DNA of 64,000 nt from positions 3,824,001-3,888,000 of the forward strand of contig NZ_JACCFE010000002.1 of NCBI RefSeq assembly GCF_014256275.1, written 5' to 3'. Shown piece by piece: positions 1 to 7,473 of the stretch. The notes under the pieces are model-generated. The model did not search any database, had not been told where the DNA came from, and worked only from the letters and a program-made list of their open reading frames with translations. How positions within the stretch are numbered: position 1 is the stretch's first letter; each line of letters starts with the position of its first letter. Source of the stretch: Rhodococcus sp. 4CII (lineage in GTDB: Bacteria; Actinomycetota; Actinomycetes; Mycobacteriales; Mycobacteriaceae). Both the position numbers and the translations under genes were made by a program.

Positions 1-1
1 T

Positions 2-220
2 TTCATCGTCGCCAACGTCATGGCCCTCGGCGTCCTGTGGTTCCACGACGAGATCACGGAGTCGATGTTCTGGCCACGGCTCCCGGTGTTCGTGGCGGCC
101 GCGCTGGTCGGCAACCTCTCGGGACTGGCGATCGCCCGCCGCCTCCCGCCCGGGGTGTTTCGTTCCGCCGTCATCGTGCTCGTCATCGCAGCCGGTGCCA
201 CCACCTGCATCCTGGGATGA
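2..220 (+). CDS. TauE/SafE-family membrane transporter, C-terminal fragment
   Basis: The reading frame is open from the window edge to a TGA at 218-220, so only the last 72 residues are seen. The visible part has two or three hydrophobic stretches (around FWPRLPVFVAAALVGNLSGL and VFRSAVIVLVIAAGATTCIL) with the small motif GNLSGLAIARRLPPGVFR. That motif resembles the final helices of TauE/SafE (DUF81) permeases, which move sulfite, sulfoacetate or related anions. The gene converges on the LysR gene with a 10-base gap. A YeiH-type exporter lies close by, but whether the two are linked in function cannot be judged. The family call is tentative because the N-terminal half is outside the window. 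Confidence 0.55.
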   Translation, partial: FIVANVMALGVLWFHDEITESMFWPRLPVFVAAALVGNLSGLAIARRLPPGVFRSAVIVLVIAAGATTCILG

Positions 221-230
221 GCGGCAGAGC

Positions 231-1136
231 TCAGGTTCCCGTGCCGACTCGGCGGACCAGACGCACCAGTTCGCCCGCGGGACCGTCGAGCTGACGTGCA
301 CCCCGCCACACGGCCCGCAGCACCCGGTCGAGTTCGAGGCCGTCGACGTCGATCACCTTCAGCTCGCCGGCGGCAACCTGTTCCGCGACCGCGAGGGTGC
401 TCATCACGGCGGGGCCGACCCCGGCCAGCACGCTGGTGCGGATCGCCGCGGCGCTCCCGAGCTCGAGAAGTGGTGCCGCCCGGTCGTATTCCTGCAACGC
501 CACGTCGAGAGTGGTCCGGGTGCCGGATCCCGGTTCCCGGACCAGTAGCGGTGTCAGAGCCAACTCGCTGACGGACAGGGCCTTCCGCCGCCGCGCCCAC
601 GGATGGGTGGGATGAACGACGACGACCAACCGGTCGCGGGCGACGGTCAGACTCTTCAACGGGCGCGGTACCGTCGGCGATTCGACGAATCCGACGTCGC
701 AGGTCCTGCTGTTGATCCGTTCGAACACCTGAGTCGAATTGTGCACCTGCAGGTGAATGGTCACGTCGGAGTGCAATCGGCGGAACTGCCCCAGCCAGCC
801 CGGCATCAGGTGTTCCGCCACCGTCATGCTGGCGCCCACCGTCAACTCGGCGGTACGCTCCGCGCGCAGCCCCTCGGCTACGTCGAGCAGTCGGCGCGTA
901 TCGGACAGCACCCGGCGCGCCCAGTGCGCGATGACGGTTCCCTGGGGCGTGAGGATCGAGCCCGTCGGGCTGCGCTGCAACAGCGTCATGCCGAACTGGC
1001 GCTCGAGTTGTTTGATGGCGCGACTCGCATTCGGCTGCGCCATTCCCGCGAGTCTGGCAGCGGCGCTGAGGCTTCCGTGGTCGTCGACGCCGACGAGTAA
1101 CTCGAGCACGGGAAACTCCGGCCATTTGCGGGACAT
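231..1136 (-). CDS. LysR-family transcriptional regulator
   Basis: A 301-residue LysR regulator of normal family length. The N-terminal winged helix-turn-helix occupies about residues 8-68 (motif SLSAAARLAGMAQPNASRAI, then LERQFGMTLLQRSPTG), followed by a substrate-binding domain (about 95-295). It is divergent from the YeiH-type exporter, with a 101-base shared control region holding a perfect LysR-type palindrome. That arrangement is typical of LysR proteins that control the adjacent gene, as in the CysL/YeiE group next to yeiH-like exporters. The effector is unknown, and a sulfur compound is only an inference from the neighbours. The ATG at 1136 is the natural start; no strong ribosome site is visible. 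Confidence 0.88.
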   Translation of the reverse strand: MSRKWPEFPVLELLVGVDDHGSLSAAARLAGMAQPNASRAIKQLERQFGMTLLQRSPTGSILTPQGTVIAHWARRVLSDTRRLLDVAEGLRAERTAELTVGASMTVAEHLMPGWLGQFRRLHSDVTIHLQVHNSTQVFERINSRTCDVGFVESPTVPRPLKSLTVARDRLVVVVHPTHPWARRRKALSVSELALTPLLVREPGSGTRTTLDVALQEYDRAAPLLELGSAAAIRTSVLAGVGPAVMSTLAVAEQVAAGELKVIDVDGLELDRVLRAVWRGARQLDGPAGELVRLVRRVGTGT

Positions 1137-1163
1137 ACGCCGAGTATATGACCACGGCGCAAG

Positions 1164-1182
1164 ACATATCGAAATGATATGT
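1164..1182. promoter_or_regulatory. LysR-type operator palindrome
   Basis: Seven-base perfect inverted repeat ACATATC / GATATGT separated by GAAAT. It contains the T-N11-A signature of LysR-family binding sites and lies between the LysR start (1136) and the exporter start (1238). It is the only strong dyad in this intergenic region. Confidence 0.6.
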
Positions 1183-1237
1183 GTTCATGCCGAAATGACG
1201 GCTATCGCAAAGTGCCGCACTGACGGACCGTAGAAAC

Positions 1238-2293
1238 ATGAGCACCGAACTGAGCGAATCGAAGTCCGAGGACCAGCGCGTCGAGAGCCCGGGAGCGTTG
1301 CCGCGACTGCAGAACGCCACGGCCACTCTCCTGCCGGGTCTGGCGCTGTGCGTCGTGGCCACCACCGTCGCCATGGGTGTCGGACGGTTCCTTCCGACGG
1401 TCAGCCCGCTGCTGATCGCCATCGTGCTCGGCGCCGTCCTGTCGAACCTCGTGCGTCTGCCCGAGCGGCTTCGTCCCGGACTGCAGTTCTCCGCCAAGAA
1501 ACTGCTGCGGGTGGGCATCGCCCTCCTCGGACTCCAGTTGATGCTCAGCGACATCCTCGGACTCGGCTGGGGCGTCATCGTCGTGGTGGTCTCGATCGTC
1601 TGTCTCGGGATCGTCGGAACGATGTTCGCGGGCAAGCTCCTCGGCCTCAGCTGGACGCAGCGCCTGCTCATCGCGTGCGGCTTCTCGATCTGCGGTGCAG
1701 CCGCGGTCGCGGCGGTGGACGGGGTGGTGGACGCAGAGGAGGAAGAGGTGATCACCGCGGTCGCGCTCGTCGTCATCTTCGGCACCCTCATGATCCCCGC
1801 GATCCCCCTCCTCGCGCGGGCCCTGGGACTGTCCGACACCGACGCCGGCCTGTGGGCGGGCGGGTCGATCCACGAGGTCGCGCAGGTGGTCGCCGCAGGT
1901 GGCGCGATCGGTGGTGCCGCCCTCGGTGTGGCGGCAGTGGTGAAACTCGCCCGCGTGCTCATGCTCGCCCCGGTCATGGCGGTGCTCAGCGTGCGGCAGC
2001 GCACCCTCGCCGGCAGCGACGCCGACGTGAAGCGTCCCCCGCTGATCCCGCTGTTCGTCCTCGCGTTCCTGGCCTGCGTCGGCCTGCGGTCCACCGGCAT
2101 GCTGCCCGCAGGCCTCCTCGCCGACGCGAAGATCGTCCAGACCGCCCTCCTCACCGCCGCCATGTTCGCCCTCGGCGCCGGCGTCCACGTCTCCACCATC
2201 AAGAAGGTCGGCGCCCGCCCCTTCGTCCTCGCGACCATCTCCACCATCTGGGTGGCGTCGATTGCGCTGGTCGGGGTCCTGTTGGCCGGGTGA
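1238..2293 (+). CDS. YeiH/UPF0324-family putative sulfate exporter
   Basis: A 351-residue integral membrane protein with about ten hydrophobic helices. Features of the YeiH (UPF0324, Cons_hypoth698) family are visible: LLIAIVLGAVLSNLV near residue 60, the repeated pattern FSAKKLLRVGIALLGLQL, CGFSICGAAAVAAV, and GGSIHEVAQVVAAGGAIG. The family is annotated as a sulfate exporter, but transport has rarely been tested. The first 30 residues are acidic and polar, as expected for a cytoplasmic tail. It is divergent from the LysR regulator, which probably controls it. A strong hairpin follows 18 bases after the stop. ATG 1238 is used; the ribosome site is weak. Confidence 0.85.
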   Translation: MSTELSESKSEDQRVESPGALPRLQNATATLLPGLALCVVATTVAMGVGRFLPTVSPLLIAIVLGAVLSNLVRLPERLRPGLQFSAKKLLRVGIALLGLQLMLSDILGLGWGVIVVVVSIVCLGIVGTMFAGKLLGLSWTQRLLIACGFSICGAAAVAAVDGVVDAEEEEVITAVALVVIFGTLMIPAIPLLARALGLSDTDAGLWAGGSIHEVAQVVAAGGAIGGAALGVAAVVKLARVLMLAPVMAVLSVRQRTLAGSDADVKRPPLIPLFVLAFLACVGLRSTGMLPAGLLADAKIVQTALLTAAMFALGAGVHVSTIKKVGARPFVLATISTIWVASIALVGVLLAG

Positions 2294-2310
2294 CCACCCT
2301 CCTCTCCCGA

Positions 2311-2357
2311 ACGAACGGGACGCTCGTTGCGTCAGATGCAACGAGCGTCCCGTTCGT
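2311..2357. terminator. Strong hairpin terminator
   Basis: A perfect 20-base stem (2311-2330 with 2338-2357) and a 7-base loop (GTCAGAT) lie just past the exporter stop codon. There is no clear T-run, as is common in high-GC actinobacteria. It separates the exporter from the metallo-hydrolase transcription unit. Confidence 0.75.
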
Positions 2358-2399
2358 CGCGGTGGGTGGGCCGGGGACGGAGAAATCCCGGACAAATTT

Positions 2400-2465
2400 T
2401 AATCAAGGCTTTCATTATTCTGTGATCCCGGTTACTGTGGCACCCATCAGTCAAACCTTTGATTA
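2400..2465. promoter_or_regulatory. Widely spaced inverted repeat, possible operator
   Basis: TAATCAA (2400-2406) and TTGATTA (2459-2465) are perfect complements flanking a 52-base AT-richer stretch just before the start of the metallo-hydrolase gene. The composition contrasts with the GC-rich surroundings, so this is probably the promoter region. No regulator gene is adjacent, and the protein that would bind is unknown. Confidence 0.3.
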
Positions 2466-2479
2466 GTTAGGTGGATCGC

Positions 2480-3442
2480 ATGAGCCCCACGAGCTTCGCT
2501 TCGTCAGCCGACCTCGGTGAGAAAGAGCAGACCCTCGAGGTCCTCGCCGACGGCGTGTACGCCCTCACCGCCGAGGGGGATCCCAACATCGGCGCCATCG
2601 AGGGTGAAGACTTCGTCATCTGCTTCGAGGCTCTCGCCACCCCTGTCGCGGCCCAGGACTGGCTGCGCAAGCTGCGGGAGCACACCGACAAGCCGGTCCG
2701 CTACCTGGTGCTCTCGCATTACCACGCCGTCCGCGTGCTCGGTGCGTCCGCGTTCGACGCCGAGACGATCGTGGCGCACGAGACCACCCGCGCCCTCATC
2801 GAGGAGCGTGGAAAGGAAGACTGGGCCAGCGAATTCGGGCGCATGCCGCGGCTCGCGAAGGGCGCCGACTCGGTTCCCGGACTCACCTGGCCCACCCTGA
2901 CGTTCGCCGACAAGCTCACCATCGACCTCGGCGGCGGACGCGGCGACCTGGTGCTGCAGCACTTCGGCCGCGGGCACACCGAAGGCGACGTCGTCGCGTG
3001 GCTGCCGAAGCAGAAGATCCTCTTCGCCGGCGACCTCGTCGAGGCGCAGGCCGCGCTGTACACCGGCGACGCCTTCCACCGCGACTGGTCCACCGGCACC
3101 CTCGACGCGATCAAGGCGCTCGGCGCCGAGGTCCTGATCGGCGGACGCGGCGCCGTGTCCCACGGCCGGGAGGCCGTCGACGCCGCCATCGAGCAGACCC
3201 GCCACTTCATCGAGGTCATGCTGACCGAGGTCGGCGCGGTGCAGCAGCGCGGCGGCACCCTGAAGGAGGCGTTCGAAGCCACCCACGCCGCACTGAACGA
3301 GCAGTACGGGCACTGGCCGATCTTCGAACACTGCCTCCCCTTCGACGTGTCCCGCGTGTGGGACGAGCTGTCGGGCATCGAACGGCCCGTCATCTGGACC
3401 GCCGAGCGTGACCGCGAGGTCTGGGACCAGCTGCAGGGCTGA
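2480..3442 (+). CDS. MBL-fold metallo-hydrolase with altered metal-binding motif
   Basis: A 320-residue metallo-beta-lactamase-fold protein. The fold is indicated by GDPNIGAIEGEDFVICFEA, YLVLSHYHAVRVLGAS, the later FGRGHTEGDVVAW and KILFAGDLVE. The usual first motif HxHxDH is HYHAVR here, so the aspartate and second-pair histidine that normally hold the second metal are replaced. The GHTEGD histidine and the FAGD aspartate are kept. The late His is in a GGRGAVSHG context rather than the usual GHG. ATG 2480 is chosen over GTG 2471 because AGGTGG (2469-2474) is then well placed as the ribosome site. It is followed after 36 bases by an FAD monooxygenase, probably the same transcript. The substrate is unknown. 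Confidence 0.82.
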   Translation: MSPTSFASSADLGEKEQTLEVLADGVYALTAEGDPNIGAIEGEDFVICFEALATPVAAQDWLRKLREHTDKPVRYLVLSHYHAVRVLGASAFDAETIVAHETTRALIEERGKEDWASEFGRMPRLAKGADSVPGLTWPTLTFADKLTIDLGGGRGDLVLQHFGRGHTEGDVVAWLPKQKILFAGDLVEAQAALYTGDAFHRDWSTGTLDAIKALGAEVLIGGRGAVSHGREAVDAAIEQTRHFIEVMLTEVGAVQQRGGTLKEAFEATHAALNEQYGHWPIFEHCLPFDVSRVWDELSGIERPVIWTAERDREVWDQLQG

Positions 3443-3478
3443 CATCCGTCACCGTTTCACACTCACAAGGCGAGGATC

Positions 3479-5149
3479 ATGAGAACACGACACACCCGAG
3501 GCGGCACCGTCACCGTCGTGGGAAACGGCCCGGTGGGGCAGACGACGGCGTTGCTGCTGGCCCGCTGGGGCATACAGGTCACGTTGCTCGACGCACGGGC
3601 CGAACGCGACCCGATCGGATCGAAGGCCATCTGCCAGCAGCGGGACGTCCTCGAGGTGTGGGACGCGATCGGCGTCGGCCGTCAACTGGCCGACGAGGGC
3701 GTGACGTGGGGGTGCGCTCGCACGTTCCACCGCGACCACGAACTGTTCGCGCAGACGTTCGTCGACCGCGGCATCTCGTCGTTCCCGCCGTTCGTCAACA
3801 TCTCGCAGGCCCGCACGGAGAAACTGCTCGACGAGCGGATCGCCGCGTCGCCGTCGATCGACGTCCGCTGGGGGCACGAGGCCGTCTCGGTGGATCAGGA
3901 CGAGACCGGTGTGGCCATCACGTGCCGCACGGACGACGGTGATCGAGTGATCGAGTCCGATTACGCGGTGGTCGCGGTGGGGTCGCGGGGCAGCGCGATC
4001 CGGGCGCAACTCGGCGTCACGTTCGACGGCTGCTCGTTCGACGACAAGTTCCTCATCTGCGACATCGCCGCCGACATCCCCGGCTGGGCCGACGAACGCC
4101 GCTTCTACTTCGATCCCGAGTGGAACCCGGGCCGTCAGGTGCTCATCCACCCGTGCCCCGACTCGACGTTCCGCATCGACTGGCAGGTGCCCGGCGATTA
4201 CGACCTCGAGGCCGAGGAGCGGTTGGGGGCGCTGGACGAGCGGATCCGGAAGATCATCGGCGACACCGACTATCGCATCGTGTGGAAATCGTTGTACCGC
4301 TTCCACTCCCGCGTCGTCGACCGGATGCGCGTCGACCGGGTGCTGCTCGCCGGCGATGCCGCCCACATCGTGTCACCGTTCGGTGCCCGCGGCCTGAATT
4401 CGGGCGTCGCCGATGCCGAGAACGCCGCGTGGAAGCTCGCGTTCGTCCTGCGCGGCTGGGCGGACGAATCGCTGCTCGAGACGTACCACACCGAGCGGCA
4501 CGCGGCCGCCGTCGAGAACATCGCCGTCACCACGGCGACGATGGACTTCCTCGTCCCCCAGTCCGAGGACCGGCACCGGCACCGGCGCGACGTGCTCACC
4601 GCGGCGGTCACCGACCCGCAGGCGCGGGCACAGGTCGACAGCGGTCGTCTCGCCGAACCATTCTGGTACGTCAAATCATCTTTGACCACAATCGATCCGG
4701 GACGTCCGTTCGCGGGCCGGCCCGAGCGTGGCAACACTCCGGCCGCCGCGCCGGGAATCCTCGTGCCCGACACCCCGGTGACGCTCCGCGGCGGCGACGG
4801 GACCCGCCTGCGTGAGATCGCCCGGCACGGCATCCTGCTCCTCGTCGGTGAAGGTGTGGACGTCGACGACATCCGCGGCGCGGCGCTGGGCGCGGTGCAC
4901 ACGCCGATCCGGATCGCCCGGCTGTCGGAGATCGACACCACTGGAGTCCTCGCCGCCGCACTGGGTGCCGCTCCCGGTGAGGTGTGGATCATCCGCCCGG
5001 ATGCCTACGTCGCCGCGGTCACGGACTCGGTCGACGGGCTCGTCGCGGCGCTGCGACGACTCCACGGATCCGGGGCTCCCGCGGTCACGGCCGGTTCCCG
5101 CTCAGCCGTTCGGGATTCAGATCGAGTCTTCGCAACAGCTGGGCGTTGA
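3479..5149 (+). CDS. FAD-dependent aromatic monooxygenase (MhpA/phenol-hydroxylase-like)
   Basis: A 556-residue class A flavin monooxygenase. It has the Rossmann motif VVGNGPVGQTTALLLARWG at residues 13-31, the GSRG segment, and the FAD ribityl motif GDAAHIVSPFGARGLNSG near residue 290. A C-terminal thioredoxin-like region follows, as in phenol hydroxylase and 3-(3-hydroxyphenyl)propionate hydroxylase. These enzymes hydroxylate phenolic rings with NAD(P)H and O2. The substrate here is not evident, and no ring-cleavage dioxygenase is adjacent. The start ATG has GCGAGGA just upstream. The last 22 codons run antisense through the end of the copB gene, and this low-complexity tail is probably dispensable. 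Likely co-transcribed with the metallo-hydrolase. Confidence 0.85.
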   Translation: MRTRHTRGGTVTVVGNGPVGQTTALLLARWGIQVTLLDARAERDPIGSKAICQQRDVLEVWDAIGVGRQLADEGVTWGCARTFHRDHELFAQTFVDRGISSFPPFVNISQARTEKLLDERIAASPSIDVRWGHEAVSVDQDETGVAITCRTDDGDRVIESDYAVVAVGSRGSAIRAQLGVTFDGCSFDDKFLICDIAADIPGWADERRFYFDPEWNPGRQVLIHPCPDSTFRIDWQVPGDYDLEAEERLGALDERIRKIIGDTDYRIVWKSLYRFHSRVVDRMRVDRVLLAGDAAHIVSPFGARGLNSGVADAENAAWKLAFVLRGWADESLLETYHTERHAAAVENIAVTTATMDFLVPQSEDRHRHRRDVLTAAVTDPQARAQVDSGRLAEPFWYVKSSLTTIDPGRPFAGRPERGNTPAAAPGILVPDTPVTLRGGDGTRLREIARHGILLLVGEGVDVDDIRGAALGAVHTPIRIARLSEIDTTGVLAAALGAAPGEVWIIRPDAYVAAVTDSVDGLVAALRRLHGSGAPAVTAGSRSAVRDSDRVFATAGR

Positions 5150-7145
5150 GCGCGACCACGATGGTGGAGACCGACATCAGGATCGCCGCGACCGCCGGGG
5201 AGATCGCGACCCCGGCGAACGCGAGCGCGCCAGCCGCGAGAGGGACGGCAATGATGTTGTATCCGGTGGCCCACACCAGGTTCTGCCACATCTTGCGGTA
5301 GCTGGCCCGCGACAGGTCGATGATCGACAGCACCGCGCGAGGGTCGTCCGAGGCGAGGACGACGCCGGCCGATTCGATGGCGACGTCCGTGCCGGCCCCG
5401 ATCGCGACCCCCACGTCGGCGCGGGCGAGTGCGGGTGCGTCGTTGACCCCGTCGCCGACCATCGCGACCCGATGACCGCGCTGCTGCAGCGAAGCCACCT
5501 CGGCGTCCTTGTTCTCCGGCAGCACGTCGGCGAATGCCTCGTCGATCCCGAGGTCGGCGGCCACGGCGTCGGCGACCTGGCGGGCGTCACCGGTGATCAT
5601 CGCGACCGTCACGCCCCGGGCGTGCAGGGCGTCGATCGCCTGCCGCGACTCCTCGCGCACGGCGTCCTCGAGCGCCACCGCACCGAGCACCCGGCCGTCG
5701 CGGACCACGTGGAGGACGGCGGCGCCGCGGTCGATCCAGGAGCCGGTGGTGGCCGTGATGTCCTCGGGGACGGCCACTCCGAGCTCGGCGAGCATCGCGG
5801 GACCGCCGACCGCGACGGACGTTCCGTCGACGTTCGCGCGCACCCCGCGCCCGGGCAGCGACCTGAAGTCGGTGGCGGTGCGGCGGGCGGCGGCGGGCAC
5901 CTTCGCGGCCGCGTCGGCGACGATGGCCCGTGCGACCGGGTGTTCGCTGTCGGCCTCCACCGCGGCGGCGAGGGCGAGCAGTTCGGTCTCGCCGACACCG
6001 GCGGTCGCGACCAGCCCGGTGACGGCATGCCTGCCCTGGGTCAGGGTGCCGGTCTTGTCGAACAGGACGACGTCGACATTCCGCATCCGTTCGAGCGCCA
6101 GCCGGTCCTTCACCAGCACACCGGCCTTCGCGGCCCGCTCGGTGGAGATGGCAATCACGAGGGGTGTCGCCAGACCGAGCGCGTGCGGGCAGGCGATCAC
6201 CAGTACGGTGACGGTCCGCACCACGGCCTCGTCCACGTTGCCGAGCAGCGACCACACGACGAACGTGAGAAGCCCTGCGATGGAAGCGAAGTAGAACAGG
6301 AACGCGGCGGCGCGGTCGGCGAGCGCCTGCGCGCGGGACGAGGAGGATTGTGCGTCGGCGACCAGTCGCCGGATGCCGGCGAGGGCGGTGTCTTCGCCGA
6401 CGGCGCCCACCCGGATGCGCAGCGCGCTGTCCGTGGCGACGGTGCCGGCGACCACGGTGTCACCGACCGACCGTGGGACCGGGTTGGATTCGCCGGTGAT
6501 CATGGACTCGTCGACCTCCGCGCGACCGTCCGCGACGGTGCCGTCGGCGGGGATGCGGCCCCCGGCTCGCACGAGCACGAGGTCGCCGGAAGCGAGTTCG
6601 GAGACCGGCACCTCGGTAACGCCGTCGTCGGTGACCCGATCGGCGGTGTCCGGCAGCAGCGCGGCGAGTGCGTCGAGGGCGCCGGACGCCGACCCCAGCG
6701 CCCGCATCTCCAGCCAGTGGCCGAGCAGCATGATGACGATGAGAAGCGCCAGCTCCCACCAGAAGTCGAGGTCGAAACCACCGATCTCGAGCGTGGTGAC
6801 CCACGACGCGGCAAACGCGACCGTGATCGCCATGCCGATCAACAGCATCATGCCCGGCCGCCGCGATCTCAGTTCGCCCCACGCGCCGGTGAGGAATGGT
6901 GCGCCGCCGTAGAAGAAGATCGCGGTGCCGACGACCGGCGGAATCGACGACGCACCGGGAAAATCGGGAACGGTGTAACCGAGGAGGTCGGCGAACATGG
7001 GGCTGAACACCACCACCGGCACCGACAACGCCAGACTGATCCAGAACTTCCGCCGGAACACCTCGCCGTGCGCGCCGTGACCGGCGTGTCTGTCGGAGGT
7101 CGTCGGTGTGGCGGGTACCTCTCGTGTCTCCGGGCCGTGCGACAT
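5085..7145 (-). CDS. copB: CopB-type (P1B-3) heavy-metal P-type ATPase
   Basis: A 686-residue metal-exporting P-type ATPase at the end of the copper operon. It lacks a CxxC heavy-metal domain and instead has a short His-rich N-terminus (DRHAGHGAHG). The intramembrane metal motif is CPH (VIACPHALGLATP), which defines the CopB/P1B-3 group, unlike the CPC of the neighbouring CopA. Phosphorylation site DKTGTLTQG, actuator motif TGES, and hinge GDGVNDAPALA are all present. CopB-type pumps move Cu or Ag out of the cytoplasm. The start lies 7 bases after the csoR stop. Its 3' end overlaps the convergent monooxygenase by 65 bases. Confidence 0.9.
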   Translation of the reverse strand: MSHGPETREVPATPTTSDRHAGHGAHGEVFRRKFWISLALSVPVVVFSPMFADLLGYTVPDFPGASSIPPVVGTAIFFYGGAPFLTGAWGELRSRRPGMMLLIGMAITVAFAASWVTTLEIGGFDLDFWWELALLIVIMLLGHWLEMRALGSASGALDALAALLPDTADRVTDDGVTEVPVSELASGDLVLVRAGGRIPADGTVADGRAEVDESMITGESNPVPRSVGDTVVAGTVATDSALRIRVGAVGEDTALAGIRRLVADAQSSSSRAQALADRAAAFLFYFASIAGLLTFVVWSLLGNVDEAVVRTVTVLVIACPHALGLATPLVIAISTERAAKAGVLVKDRLALERMRNVDVVLFDKTGTLTQGRHAVTGLVATAGVGETELLALAAAVEADSEHPVARAIVADAAAKVPAAARRTATDFRSLPGRGVRANVDGTSVAVGGPAMLAELGVAVPEDITATTGSWIDRGAAVLHVVRDGRVLGAVALEDAVREESRQAIDALHARGVTVAMITGDARQVADAVAADLGIDEAFADVLPENKDAEVASLQQRGHRVAMVGDGVNDAPALARADVGVAIGAGTDVAIESAGVVLASDDPRAVLSIIDLSRASYRKMWQNLVWATGYNIIAVPLAAGALAFAGVAISPAVAAILMSVSTIVVALNAQLLRRLDLNPERLSGNRP

Positions 7146-7152
7146 GGCTCTC

Positions 7153-7473
7153 CTAGGAACGGACGAGACGCGCGATGGCGTCGGTGGCTTCCTTCACCTT
7201 GGCGTCGGCCTCGGGACCGCCGGCGACGGCGGCGTCGACGACGCAGTGGCTGATGTGGTCTTCGAGCAGTCCGAGCGCGACGGCCTGCAGCGCCTTTGTC
7301 ATCGCGGACACCTGGGTGAGGATGTCGATGCAATACTTCTCGTCCTCGACCATCCGCTGCAGGCCCCGCGCCTGACCCTCGATGCGGCGTAATCGTTTGA
7401 GGTAGTCGTCCTTGGCGCTGATGTACCCGTGGCCCGCGGTGTGGTCCTGGTCGGTGTGCGGTTGCTCGGTCAT
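7153..7473 (-). CDS. csoR: CsoR-family copper-sensing repressor
   Basis: A 106-residue DUF156/CsoR protein. The Cu(I) ligand set Cys48, His73, Cys77 has exactly the C-x24-H-x3-C spacing of characterised CsoR proteins (EKYCIDIL, EDHISHCVV). The all-helical body begins DDYLKRLRRIEGQARGLQRM. The N-terminal tail contains extra histidines (HTDQDHTAGHG). The start ATG overlaps the copA stop as ATGA, so it is translated with the operon it should control. Apo-CsoR binds the operator and Cu(I) releases it. A candidate operator lies at the head of the operon (10935-10951), giving a negative feedback loop in which the repressor is the fourth gene. Confidence 0.93.
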   Translation of the reverse strand: MTEQPHTDQDHTAGHGYISAKDDYLKRLRRIEGQARGLQRMVEDEKYCIDILTQVSAMTKALQAVALGLLEDHISHCVVDAAVAGGPEADAKVKEATDAIARLVRS

